Source: Acytostelium subglobosum LB1 (Eukaryota > Evosea > Eumycetozoa > Acytosteliales > Acytosteliaceae). From it: 64,000 nucleotides of DNA. Where the stretch lies: positions 310,001-374,000 of the forward strand of contig NW_012236504.1 of the NCBI RefSeq assembly GCF_000787575.1. The letters are read 5' to 3'. The position numbers were made by a program, and so were the translations under genes. Each line of letters starts with the position of its first letter. The first letter of the stretch is position 1. Positions 45,895-56,829 of the stretch are shown in pieces. The notes beneath the pieces were generated by a model. The model made no database searches. It saw nothing but the letters and a program-made list of their open reading frames with translations, and was not told the origin of the DNA.

Positions 45895-47953
45895 AACTGG
45901 CCAACACAACATAATCGACAATTCCAGGATCAACAACAGCGTTGACATGACAATGATTGGTGGTAATGACAACACTATCAATCATCACAGTCATGTCATA
46001 TTAATCACTTGTGGCCAACTACGACAAAATGGCCTCAGCAATATGCATTTACGACACCACTAAAACAATGTCAATCAATCAACCAACCATCAAACAATCA
46101 ATTCACATCACTGCATTTGGTTCATCGATCACATGGACACTAACCAACAAGTGTGATCATACTTTGGCAGTCTAGATTCAAAGTCTTTTTTTGTATAAAT
46201 ACAACTAATAAATAACTTAACTTAATCGTCTTCGAAATTGATTGACTGATTGATTGATTGACATTGTTTTGTACATCAATTCTTTGAGTTATATTGATTG
46301 ATTGATAGGTTGATTAATGGATTCAAATAACTAACGAACGACTTGCAAATGCAGATGATGGACCTTGGATGTGATGTTGGGGGTTCGATCGATTGTTGGT
46401 TGTTGCCCAACAAGGTAATTTCAGATCAGGGTATTCTGATGTATTCGTGGACCGAATGACAAATTGAATTTAAAAGTGCGCATGGAAGGAAGTCCAAACA
46501 CACTCGAGTTGAACCAACTCGTGCCCCCTTCATCCATCTTGTTCAAACTTTGAAAAGCATTGGTCTCAAACAAACCCAACAAGTGTGTGGGAGTGAGCAC
46601 ATTATCCAACCAGGAAGAGAGAACGCATTCATTCAACGACACTTGACGGTGGGAGAGAATTTGTGACAATGTCATTCGTTCATCGATGATGTTGTTGGAG
46701 ATTGGTGGGGGAGTTGGGCAAGAACAGGCCTTCCATCATCACAATCGGCATCCTTGCATGGCCCTTCAACGACTACGATTAATCAAGTTTGTAAGTAGTT
46801 ATCAATGTTGTTGATGTTGTTGGACTGGGCAAACATTAAACACTACAAGTTGGTACATTGACTCTATTAAACAATCATTACCTCATAAATATAAATATAC
46901 ACCTTTACAAGTAGTAATAGTTGCAACATACATAGTTAACTGATACTCTCACTTATTGTTAAACTGTTCACAATACTAGTTACATGAATTGATTGTGATT
47001 ACCACATCCAAAATATATATAACTTCACCAACTCTTTGAGTTACTCTTGACATTACAGGAAACAAGGACTTCTCTCTCAACTTTAGTTAGTTGTATGAGC
47101 GTTTGTCGTTAAACAATAACAATCAAGGTAAGGCCGATTAAACAAGTTGTACATCAATCAATCAATCTATCTATTGGTCAACCAATCAATCAACCCCCAG
47201 GGCATCCATGTGTTTGATCAACGACATTCACACACGCAAAGAAGCACAAACACACACACCACACCCAATCACTGATCAACAACAAAGAAAACAACACAAA
47301 TCGTGTCAGAATCGGCGCATTCAATTTGATTGACGCAACTGCTCACATTTATGTGTGTGATCGGTTTCCCATTCCATTCCGCAAACAAGCTCCACTCAAC
47401 GCAAATGAATGAATGTAACAACAACAATAACCAACTTGTTATATTCATCACGCATCCAAGCAAGACCGCCATTACATCACACACACTATTATAACTTATA
47501 TCGTACCAACAACCACAACACAATCTCACACCTGCTCCTATCATTCATTCATTCATTCATTCCTGCATTGGTTCATGGTCGGTCCTGGTGTCTACTGATA
47601 GGGGTGCGTACTACTCCAACCTCCACCTCACATTCATTCATGCCCACTCGTTGGCTTCCATCCTGTACACCAACCTCCACCCCCTCCCATCATATCCATC
47701 CATCCATCATCATTGCCAGCCAGAGCATATGATATAATCGATTGATTGATTGTTTGATTGATTGATATAATGCCCATTCATTGATCATAACAATTACTCT
47801 CCCTCACCTACCAACCTTCCACTCGACATACTTCCACATCCATCCATCCATTCATTGAGATAAAGACACAGTCCATGGACTAATACCCATTCCAAATTAA
47901 TCAATCAATAGTATCCCAAACATAAAATATATAATATATAATATATACCTACC
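45895..47953. other. 2-kb spacer with probable 5' UTR of the cyclin gene
   Basis: After the ankyrin gene 3' flank, 46430-46790 is unusually complex unique sequence. Its minus strand holds an 84-codon frame (46675-46421, MTLSQILSHRQVSLNECV...) that I cannot link to any family. A donor-like CAAGGTAAGG at about 47126-47135 preceded by leader-like sequence suggests a 5' UTR intron for the cyclin gene. TTCA/TGAT runs lie at 47543-47562 and 47740-47766. Confidence 0.35.
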
Positions 47954-49015
47954 ATGATGATGATGATGATGGACAATCAATCAATCAACAACATCACATG
48001 GACCAAGCCAATGAATGGCTCACCAAAGAAGATAATGATGCAAAAGTACCACGCAGACTTGGAAGCATCAATGACACGGGACTATTCCTCGCGTCTATTC
48101 CTGACATGGATTTATAGAAACACGGTGCCACCTCAGCTGGCCCCACTCCCAAGACTTGGTATCCAACAGCGCGTGGTCGTTCCCCAGCAGCACGGAGTGT
48201 TGCTGCCACACTCCACGCCACTGTCCGACGTGGAGCGCTACGTTGGACAACTGGTCGACATGGTGGACACGGTCATCCACTTCTTCTACCGCCAACACAG
48301 CAAGCGCCACAGCCTGGCCGAGGACAACGCGCTCTACCACTCTTTGTTCATCGGCTGCATATACTACGCCGACCTGTTCTCGCGCAAGAACACTCAGGCC
48401 TCGACGACATTCCTCGACGTGCTCACAACCAGCATCATCGTAACGATCAAGATGTGGATGGAGGAGAAGATGAGTGTCAACAAGTACATTGCCAAGATCT
48501 TCAACACGCCCATTGCGCATATCAACCGTGTCGAGGCCTACTTCCTCCAACTGATCGACTACCAAGTGTACCTGCACGAGAAGGACCTGGCGCTGTTCAT
48601 CGATATCATACATAGATCATCCACTCAGCTGAGGTCGCAACAAGAAGTACAGCAACAGCAGCAGCAGTCTGCATCACAGTCATCATCATGTATCGCTACA
48701 ATGTCATGTTTAAACTACAATCCATTCACATCATCATCGGCATCTTCATTCAGCTCACCGATGATGGGCTCAACATCATCATCTTCATCAGCATCTCAGC
48801 CTTCATCGCCATTCCTTCACTCCTGCATGTCAACACCAACTGGTGGACACTCCCAGGAATACTCATCATCTCCATCTTCACTAGTACCAACCTCACCAAA
48901 CAACAACAATAAGAGGAAGTATCAAGTCTACCAACAACAACAACAGTATCAACAGTTGCATAGTCAGCAGCTGTCTTCAACTTCATCACATGTAATATAC
49001 AATCAATTACCACAT

Positions 49016-49046
<31 letters not shown>

Positions 49047-49201
49047 GTCCAATCATAAGTACAACAACATTAGTACTCTGCTCTACACCAAGTGTTCTGC
49101 CTGGTGGTCCATCAGCCTTTACTCTATGTTCAAACAGCAGCAGCAGCATTAGTAGTTACCAAGAGCCAAGAAAGAGAATAAAGGAAATAGTATCGTATTA
49201 A
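47954..49201 (+). CDS. Pho80/PCL-type cyclin
   Basis: This is a single exon of 415 residues starting with six Met codons (ATG repeats), so the real initiation codon is ambiguous by up to five residues. Residues about 95-225 form the cyclin box of the Pho80-like class: DMVDTVIHFFYRQHSKRHS, LFIGCIYYADLFSRK, TTSIIVTIKMWMEEKMSVNK and INRVEAYFLQLIDYQVYLHE. The latter is the diagnostic N-x-x-E-x-x-x-L-x-x-L-x-Y-x-x-x-V/I-x-x-E. Such cyclins pair with Pho85/CDK5-type kinases. The C-terminal 190 residues are Ser/Gln/Pro low complexity with a basic end (EPRKRIKEIV). The partner is not in the window. Confidence 0.87.
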
Positions 49202-49470
49202 GTTGTACATACATATATATATATACACATAAATATCTATCTCTCTTTCTCTTCTCTCTCATTGGTGTTGCGCATCACGAGTATCCTAGCGTGGTAAGCT
49301 TAGGAAACACAAAGCCAATGAACCGTCGACTAGTGTGGCGTGTTGCCTTGTTCAACCCCAATATCCACAAAGACTACTACACTTTGGCATAAACATTACA
49401 AGTCAGATGATTCATTCATAATACTATACATATACTTATACTTATATAACATTACTACAAGTGTGTAACA

Positions 49471-50424
49471 ATGTCAAACCTACCAGTTGTATATGATGTC
49501 AAGACAGGTGTATCGGGAGAGTTGTATAAATACATGATACAACATAGTGTCAACTTGCATCCAGTTCAGAAGGAACTGTTTGAATGTATGTGACCTATCT
49601 TATATCTACCTTTGATTGAACTTAACTTAACCAATATCCAATAATAATAATCATTGATCATCAAGATACCAAGACTAATGTATCCAATCGAATGTGAGTA
49701 TGATTGATCGATCCAAATTTGGATGACTGACTGACAGAGAGGCATCCCTCTATCACATCCAGGATGTCTGCTCTGGATCAATGTTCTCTGTTTACCTTCC
49801 TCATTAAGATCATTAATGCAAAGACTGCCATTGATGTTGGTGTATTCACTGGATTAAGTGCACTCACTGTTGCATTGGCAATGCCCGATGAGGTAAGTTA
49901 CCAACTCAATCAATCAATCAACTCAAATCAACTCAACATATTGTATACGATAGGGTCTAGTGATTGCTTGTGACGTGTCCACAGAGTATACGGATCATGC
50001 AAAGAGGTTCTGGAAGCAGGCTGGAGTTGATCATAAGATTGATTTGAGGATTAAGCCGGCCACTGAGACTCTCCAGGAGTTGATCGATCAAGGCAAGGAG
50101 GGAACATTCGACTTTATCTTTATCGATGCCGACAAGACAAACTATGATTCCTACTATGAGCTCTCACTAAAGCTCATCAGAAAGGGTGGTATCATTGCAT
50201 TGGACAATGTCTTCTTCCACGCTGAAGTACTCAATCGTATGTGTCTATCATTCATTGTATTTAATCATGATCAACTATATTAACCACCTCATCATGTCGA
50301 TATAGCGACTGAGCCCAATGGTCAAGCCATTGACCAACTCAACAAAAAGGTTGTTAATGACAAGCGTGTACTGATCACCATGCTGGGCATTGCCGATGGA
50401 TTAACCTTGTTGACCAAGTTGTGA
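49471..50424 (+). CDS. SAM-dependent O-methyltransferase, caffeoyl-CoA type (copy A)
   Basis: Five exons (49471-49585, 49666-49693, 49763-49892, 49954-50236, 50306-50424) join in frame to 224 residues. The start MSNLPVVYDVKTGVSGELYK, AIDVGVFTGLSALTVALAMP (SAM-binding motif I), FIFIDADKTNYDSYYELSLK (metal-binding Asp) and RKGGIIALDNVFFHAEV define the caffeoyl-CoA O-methyltransferase family. D. discoideum has several such omt genes with unsettled substrates. Exon 2 is only 28 nt (YTKTNVSNR) and was placed by comparison with copy B. The ends of the exons agree exactly in length with copy B at 62659, so the two arose by duplication. The seven B-box genes lie between them. Confidence 0.88.
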
Positions 50425-50539
50425 CATGGAAGTTCACTCCCATAAATAAGTTGAATCAACCCATCATTCTTTCAAATTAACGAGTGTTAGTTTCATTAAC
50501 AAAGTGTGTGATCAAACAAAAGAGATAAGACTAGGTAGA

Positions 50540-52189
50540 ATGACAAAGAAGAGAGTGTACACTCGTAGATCATCTGCATTGAAGAAGGAGGAGGACGCAC
50601 AAGAGCAACAACAACACAGTGGCGCAGTGACTGATGAGTTGGTCTCACTGAACAAGTGTGCACATGTCACAAAGGTTGAGGTGATATGCATCGATTGCAA
50701 GATGCTGGTGTGTTCACTCTGCATCGTAGAGAGTCATAGGTTGCACAATATCGATCACATTGACAAGATCAAACAATCAATCACATAGAAGAAGTTCAAC
50801 GACACGTTTGACAAGAGATTGGATGTGTTGTGGGTCAACATGAAGAGTCTGTTGGCAACGTACAAGACACAGGACAATGCAATCAAGGATATTGTGGAGC
50901 ATTACAGACAACTTCATGAAGCACTGGTGATTGAAGAGCACATGAAGAAGAAGGACATCACTCTCGAGATGGAGCGAACTGAAGAGACCATCAGTCGCAT
51001 TGCCAAAGAGATCAATGATATTCATACATTGTTCAACAAGGTTGGCGATGGTCACTGTGAGACAGACACTGCAGAGTTGATGAGAGCTGCCACATCAAGC
51101 AAGACAATCGCTCAGTTTGTCAAGAAGATTCATATAAATGATGGCGAGCCAGCTGACAACACCGACATCTCATTAACTGCCAAGTTCTTGGAGTGCAATG
51201 AACAGATGACCACCAATCAACTTCAAATCAGTCGTCCATTCAGCATCAAGACACAACAATACACAGATACATTCACTGGAGAGATGCAATCAATCATTGA
51301 TGTGATCGATTCAAATACAGTTTGGAAGTCATCACATCAATATATCAATCACATCTTCGCATTCAATGACAATGGCAACAAATTCATCGATCCAAGAATT
51401 CCTTCTGGGAGATTGTACTCTCTCAATGAGGACAAATCAAAGTTGATTAGGAGCGGTGTCAAGACATCAACAGTGTACGCCCGAGACAACATCTATGTGT
51501 TTGGTGGTGTGGGCCATGATCAGGAGAGGAGCTATGTTCGATACTCATTGTTGGAGAAGACATGGTGCGATAACCTCAGCATCTCAGGCCCGTCAGTTGT
51601 TGGTGGACATGGCATTTCGGTGTGTTTCGATGGTGACAAGCATATCTACTTGATCGGAGGTTGTTTCAAAGGTATCAACTTAAATCGCATCGATTGCTTC
51701 AACATTGAGACCAACACATTCAGACACATTGGATCCAATAGAGATTGTTCAAAGTCAGGTTGGACATTCTTCCACAACGGTGCACTCTATACGCTGGGTG
51801 GAATTGGTCAAGATAGCCGATTATTGCACAGCTGTTATATGTTTGACCTTAAATCATTGACATCTAGGGTCATCTTCAGTGTTGGTGTTACCAAAGTGGT
51901 CGAATCCTGTTGCTTTGATGGTGTCGATAATATCTTTCTCATGTGTAAAGATCACTCCTTCTTAGTCATGTCATTATCTCAACCTAAAACCAAAGCCATC
52001 GATTTAACACCTCCAGACCGTTCCAAATCAACTACACAACCATATATATTGATATATGTGCCTGGAACTGGTCCAATACTGTTGAACAATGAACGAGTCC
52101 TTCAATATCTGATCAATGACAACAAATGGAAAACAATTAATCAAAGTGCACAAGGATACACAAATATGTGTCTCATTACCAATGCTTGA
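50540..52189 (+). pseudogene. B-box/kelch unit 1, one in-frame amber codon
   Basis: A continuous frame of 550 codons is interrupted only by TAG at 50786-50788. At the matching place unit 2 has AAG (both read ...KQSIT then KKK), so a single A-to-T change explains it. The B-box (residues about 38-70, CAHVTKVEVICIDCKMLVCS and CIVESHRLHNIDHI) lies before the stop. After it come the helical linker and the kelch-like part with YARDNIYVFGGVGHDQE, CFDGDKHIYLIGGCFKG, NRIDCFNIETNTFRHIGS and YVPGTGPILLNNERVLQY. It is either a recent pseudogene, a read-through gene, or a truncated B-box peptide plus a separate downstream product; it is otherwise undamaged. The function of the family is unknown. The frame begins 116 bp after the O-methyltransferase stop. 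Confidence 0.75.
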
Positions 52190-52356
52190 TTGATCAACAT
52201 AGATGGATGGATGGATGGATAGAATGAATAAACGTCTATGATTGATATAATTGGCGTGGCGTGCCGCATAACCATTGACGAGTAACTCGATAGTAAATTC
52301 ATTTTGTCTTTCCAAAGAGGTAAACGAATATTGTTGGCAAACAAAGATTAAGCAGA

Positions 52357-53322
52357 ATGACAAAGAAGAGAGTGCACACTCAGAGGTCACCTGCAGTGAA
52401 GAAGGAGGTGGATCAAGAGCAGCAGAAGAGGGATGATTATCAAGCACCTGATGATGATGTGATGGGATCGCTGGACAAGTGTGAGCATGTCACAAAGGTG
52501 AAGGTGGTATGCATCGATTGCAAGATGATGTTATGCTCTCTCTGTGCAGTCACCAGTCACAAGCCACACAATCTCGATCACATTGACAACATCAAACAAT
52601 CAATCACAAAGAAGAAGGTCAACGACACGTTTGACAAGAGATTGAATGAGTTATGGGATCATATGCAGAGTCTGTTGACAACGTACAAGACACAGGATAA
52701 TGCTGTTAAGGATGTCGTGGGGCATTACAAACGATTGCATGATGCACTGGTGATCGAGGAACACATGAAAAAGAAGGATATCACTCTCGAGATGGAGCGA
52801 ACTGAAGAGACCATCGGTCGCATTGCCAAAGAGATCAATGATATTCACTCATTGTTCAACAAGGTTGGCGACGGTGAGTGTGAGACAGACACTGCAGAGT
52901 TGATGAGAGCTGCCACATCAAGCAAGAGCATAGCTCAGTTTGTCAAGAAGATACATGTCAATGATGAAAGTGGTGCGGCTGCTATCAACACCGACATCAC
53001 ATTGTTGACCAAGTTCTTGGAGTGCAATCAACAGATGACCACCAATCAATATCAACTCAGTCGTCCATTCAGCATCAAGACTCAACAATACACCGATACA
53101 TTCACTGGACAGATGCGATCAATCATTGATGTGATCGATTCAAAGACTGCATGGAAGTCATCACATCAGATGGCCAACGAAATCTTCACATTCAATGACG
53201 ATTGCAATTGTTTCTTCAGACCAACAACTGGGAAATTTATGAGGTACCACATAGATAAATCAAAGTTGGTTAGGAATGGAGTCAAGACATCAACAGTGTA
53301 TGTGTTTGGTGGCGAAGGATAG
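52357..53322 (+). CDS. B-box/kelch unit 2, truncated at the first kelch motif
   Basis: Open from MTKKRVHTQRSPAVKKE to TAG at 53320-53322, 321 residues. It has an intact B-box (CEHVTKVKVVCIDCKMMLCS) and linker (HYKRLHDALVIEEHMKKKD, EMERTEETIGRIAKEINDIH), and is close to unit 1 in sequence. It stops within the first Gly-Gly motif (STVYVFGGEG), where six residues found in unit 1 (ARDNIY region) are missing and the sequence runs directly into the B-box of unit 3 (ATAGAGGTC at 53319). The remaining kelch part is absent. The product would be a B-box plus coiled coil without the propeller. It could be a non-functional remnant or a truncated regulator of the family. Confidence 0.75.
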   Translation: MTKKRVHTQRSPAVKKEVDQEQQKRDDYQAPDDDVMGSLDKCEHVTKVKVVCIDCKMMLCSLCAVTSHKPHNLDHIDNIKQSITKKKVNDTFDKRLNELWDHMQSLLTTYKTQDNAVKDVVGHYKRLHDALVIEEHMKKKDITLEMERTEETIGRIAKEINDIHSLFNKVGDGECETDTAELMRAATSSKSIAQFVKKIHVNDESGAAAINTDITLLTKFLECNQQMTTNQYQLSRPFSIKTQQYTDTFTGQMRSIIDVIDSKTAWKSSHQMANEIFTFNDDCNCFFRPTTGKFMRYHIDKSKLVRNGVKTSTVYVFGGEG

Positions 53323-54814
53323 AGGTCATATGTGTTGATTGCAAGATGTTAGTCTGTTCATTATGTGTTGTACTCGTTCATAAGTTACATAACTTGGAGC
53401 ACATTGATAATATCAAGCAATCAATTCAAGATAGGAGACTTAGTAGTGCATTCAATAAGAGACAGGATGTACTTTGAGCATCTGCAGAGTCTTATCGCAA
53501 CGTACAAGACACAAACAGTGGCAATGGAGCAGGTCACAGAGCACTATCGAGTGTTACACGAGGCGTTGGTGATTGAAGAGCATAAAAAGAAGTCGCCAAT
53601 CGTCAAAGAGATGGATTGTACCCAAGACACCATCATTCGAATAACAAAGGAGTTGACAGATATTCACATGTTGTTCAACACAATCAAGGTGACTGATAGT
53701 GAGCCTGATAACAACGCGTTGATGAACGCCGTCATGTCAAGCAGCAGTGCCAATCAGTACATTAGGACGATACATCCGAGCACTGTTGTCGAGCCGATCA
53801 AGTGCACAGAGCACGCGTTGTTGGCCAGATTCATGGAGTGCAATGAGAACATGTCGTCAAGCAAGTATCAACTCAGTCATCATTTCAGCACCAAAAGGAT
53901 TCCATACTTAAATGCTAGATCTGGAGAGGATTGTAACTGATTGAAGTGATCGATCCTAGATTCGCATGGAGGGCAAGACATGTGTTTGCCAATCAAGTAT
54001 TCGCATGCAATGACCTGGGTACAAATATCTTCAAACCAACCTTAGCCGTCAAGTGGAACATGACAAAGTTTAATGATGCCTTGATGAACAGGAAGAGTGT
54101 CAATACTTCAATTGTGTACGCACGCGACAGCATCTATGTGTTGGTGGTGAAGGTAACGAACACAAGAATACCTATGCTAGATTCTCACTGTTGATTCAAG
54201 AATGGGAAACTAGTGACATCTATGGAAATTCAGTTGTTGGTGGACATGGCATCTCAGCTTGCTTCGATGGTGACAAACATATCTACTTGTGGGGAGGTAG
54301 TCACAATGGGAACACAATGGGTCGAATCGATTGCTTCAATGTGGCGACAGAACAATTCAGGCACATTGGAGTGACCGGACAATTCTTCAAATCAGCATGG
54401 ACATTCTTCCACAATGGTTTCATCTACAGTTTCGGTGGAGTCGATCAAGAAGATATGCAGTACATATGTATCGTCTCATATAATCCAAAAAACCAGAGAA
54501 ATAGAGTCTTGTTGACGCTCGAAGATCATGCATACTGCACTTCACTTTGCTTCGATGGTGTCGACAAGATATACTTAATTGGCCATGAATTCTTCTCAAG
54601 TGTATCATTGACTGAACGAAAAGAGACCAGTTTGGTCAAGCCCAAGAACAAAGTAACAAGCGACAACACATTACTTTATGTACCTGGTATTGGACCAATA
54701 CTTTGTTTAGATGACCGTATACTTCAATACAACGAGAAGGAGAACACATGGAGATCCGTACACACCGGATCATTCAAAGATAACATAAGGTGTATAATAC
54801 CAAATGGTCGTTAA
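53313..54814 (+). pseudogene. B-box/kelch unit 3, start lost and several frame breaks
   Basis: The unit lacks its N-terminus: it begins inside the B-box (EVICVDCKMLVCSLCVVLVH) right after unit 2. The coding signal changes frame at about 53468 (between NKRQDVL and EHLQSLIATYK), at about 53930 (after KRIPYLNARSGE) and at about 54137 (inside the YARDSIYV motif). The last frame, 54191-54814, keeps the kelch-like end: CFDGDKHIYLWGGSHNG, RIDCFNVATEQFRHIG and YVPGIGPILCLDDRILQY. Comparison with units 1 and 4 shows small deletions of one or two bases. It is a decayed gene copy whose spacers still resemble those of live units. Confidence 0.82.
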
Positions 54815-55008
54815 TAATATGTCAATCATTCATTTATTCATTCATTCATTCATTCTTAATGGGAACTCAAAAAAAATGATTGAGAACATGGAAAATTCCC
54901 AAGATTTGAATCATTTTCCAGTCCCAAAATATATTAATAAATAACCATTTGACGAAATGTATCAACTATAATAACAAATAATTTTTGACTCAATCAATTA
55001 ACTCACAA

Positions 55009-56658
55009 ATGACTACAATCACAACCAAGACAAATGATGGAAATGATGTCAAACCTGTTCCAAAAACCTGTGGACACAGAGCAAAGATCGAGACAATTTG
55101 TTTCGATTGTAAAATGATGATATGTATTGCTTGTAAACCAGCAAGACATAAACAACATAATACAGAACATGTAATCAATATAAAGAATAAGTTGGAGTTA
55201 TCTATTAAAAGACGTCTTATAATAGAACCTTTCAACAAACGTTTGAATGAACTATGGTCAATATTACAGAGTCTGGCCAACACCTATCAGACTCAAGAGA
55301 CGGCAATAGGCGAGATAGCAGATCACTATAGACAAGTACATGAATCATTGATGATTGAAGAGTATAAGAAGAAGTCACCTATCATCAAAGAGATGGAGCG
55401 TACTCAACTTATGGTATCACAGATCATACGAGAGATGGTTGATATCCATTCTCTATTCAACAAAGACAAGGTCAATAGTCACTACGAGACTGACCATGAT
55501 GAGTTGATCAAACATATCAACTCAAGTGAGACGATCGATCAGTTCATAGAGACAATACATCAAACATCCGACCATGTTGATGATGTTGATGGTGCTACAT
55601 CGACCCCAACAACATCATTGGACATAATGTCAATGCTACTTAGCAGTGCTAAGGTTGTTGAAACAACAACACAAGAGTATCAACTTAGTAGACCATTCAG
55701 TACTGTTAAGAATAGTTATACTTATGTTGGATCAGATAGATGTATCACTCAAACGATGATCGATGTTGTTGATCAAAAGAAGGAATGGATACCAACACAT
55801 AGTTATCATAATCATCTTGTTGGATTGGCCGAAGGATCACTCTGCTCATTCTCACCATTCGCAAAGACATTGTACACAATCAACTCACCATGGAGAGGAC
55901 AAGTGAATGAGGACAAGACATCAATAGTATACGCACATGATCAGATATACATGTTTGGAGGATTGGATAACACAAGCCAATATCAACATAGTAACATTGG
56001 TAATGATGAACACTGGTGCTGGAACACAATGAGTAGCGCACACTGTCATTCAATTGAAGGGGCATCAGTATTTGGTGGAGTTGGCATATCGGCATGTTTC
56101 GATGGTGATAAACATATATATCTGATCGGTGGATCATACCAAGGCAATCTACTCAGTCGTGTTGATTGCTTCAATGTGGAGACCAAGAAGTTTAGACACT
56201 ATGGATCATTGGACTTTTGTTTAAAATCAGGATGGACATTCTACAATGATAAAGATCAATCAATAATAATAGTTGGAGGTATCAACTCTTCAAATAGACT
56301 ATATTTAACAATCAAGAAGTTCAAACTGGAGACACAGAGATGTGAACTATTCTACCAAATTCCAAAGGATAAGATGTTTGATGCTTGTTGTTATGATGGC
56401 TCAGACAATATATATATCATATCATCGGATTTCTTTGCAAAAATAACATTATCAATCAAGAAGTTTACTATCAATCTGGCAACTATAACATTGGTATCAC
56501 CAAATGATTCATTATTCTATGTTCCTGGATTGGGGCCTGTACTTGTATCCAACAATGATGGACGATTCGTTCAATACATGGAGTTACAGAACACTTGGAA
56601 ACCACTTGGTTCAGGTAAGATACAAGGTTATACATGGTGTCTAATACCAAACAATTAA
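55009..56658 (+). CDS. B-box/kelch unit 4, intact
   Basis: One open frame of 549 residues from ATG 55009. The B-box (about 24-60) reads CGHRAKIETICFDCKMMICI and CKPARHKQHNTEHV, with all zinc ligands. The coiled-coil linker (about 75-180) has HYRQVHESLMIEEYKKKSP and MVDIHSLFNKDK. The C-terminal half has kelch-like Gly-Gly motifs (YAHDQIYMFGGLDNTS, CFDGDKHIYLIGGSYQG, SRVDCFNVETKKFRHYGS, YVPGLGPVLVSNNDG) expected to build a beta-propeller. No RING domain precedes the B-box, unlike TRIM proteins. No signal peptide or membrane helix is seen, so it is probably cytosolic. It is the first fully open member of the array. The function is unknown; binding of a protein partner is inferred from the fold. 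Confidence 0.85.
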   Translation: MTTITTKTNDGNDVKPVPKTCGHRAKIETICFDCKMMICIACKPARHKQHNTEHVINIKNKLELSIKRRLIIEPFNKRLNELWSILQSLANTYQTQETAIGEIADHYRQVHESLMIEEYKKKSPIIKEMERTQLMVSQIIREMVDIHSLFNKDKVNSHYETDHDELIKHINSSETIDQFIETIHQTSDHVDDVDGATSTPTTSLDIMSMLLSSAKVVETTTQEYQLSRPFSTVKNSYTYVGSDRCITQTMIDVVDQKKEWIPTHSYHNHLVGLAEGSLCSFSPFAKTLYTINSPWRGQVNEDKTSIVYAHDQIYMFGGLDNTSQYQHSNIGNDEHWCWNTMSSAHCHSIEGASVFGGVGISACFDGDKHIYLIGGSYQGNLLSRVDCFNVETKKFRHYGSLDFCLKSGWTFYNDKDQSIIIVGGINSSNRLYLTIKKFKLETQRCELFYQIPKDKMFDACCYDGSDNIYIISSDFFAKITLSIKKFTINLATITLVSPNDSLFYVPGLGPVLVSNNDGRFVQYMELQNTWKPLGSGKIQGYTWCLIPNN

Positions 56659-56829
56659 TAAAGATGACATGATGGAATTGTTCCACCCCTCACACACTCT
56701 CTCGAACTTCAAATTCATCTACTTTCGAGAACTATTGCGATTCTCGTCACCCCCTCCACATTGGGGATGTTCACTCATTTCAAACACTTCATTGTTGAGA
56801 GATAATAGTAGTAATAATTATATATATAT

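Noticed and set aside
46421-46675. 84-codon minus-strand frame in the ankyrin-cyclin spacer
   Set aside because: Complex sequence, but no family, no partner exons, and no promoter evidence; left unassigned.
49202-49470. Possible tRNA in the GC-richer patch after the cyclin gene
   Set aside because: No cloverleaf or matching A and B boxes could be built.
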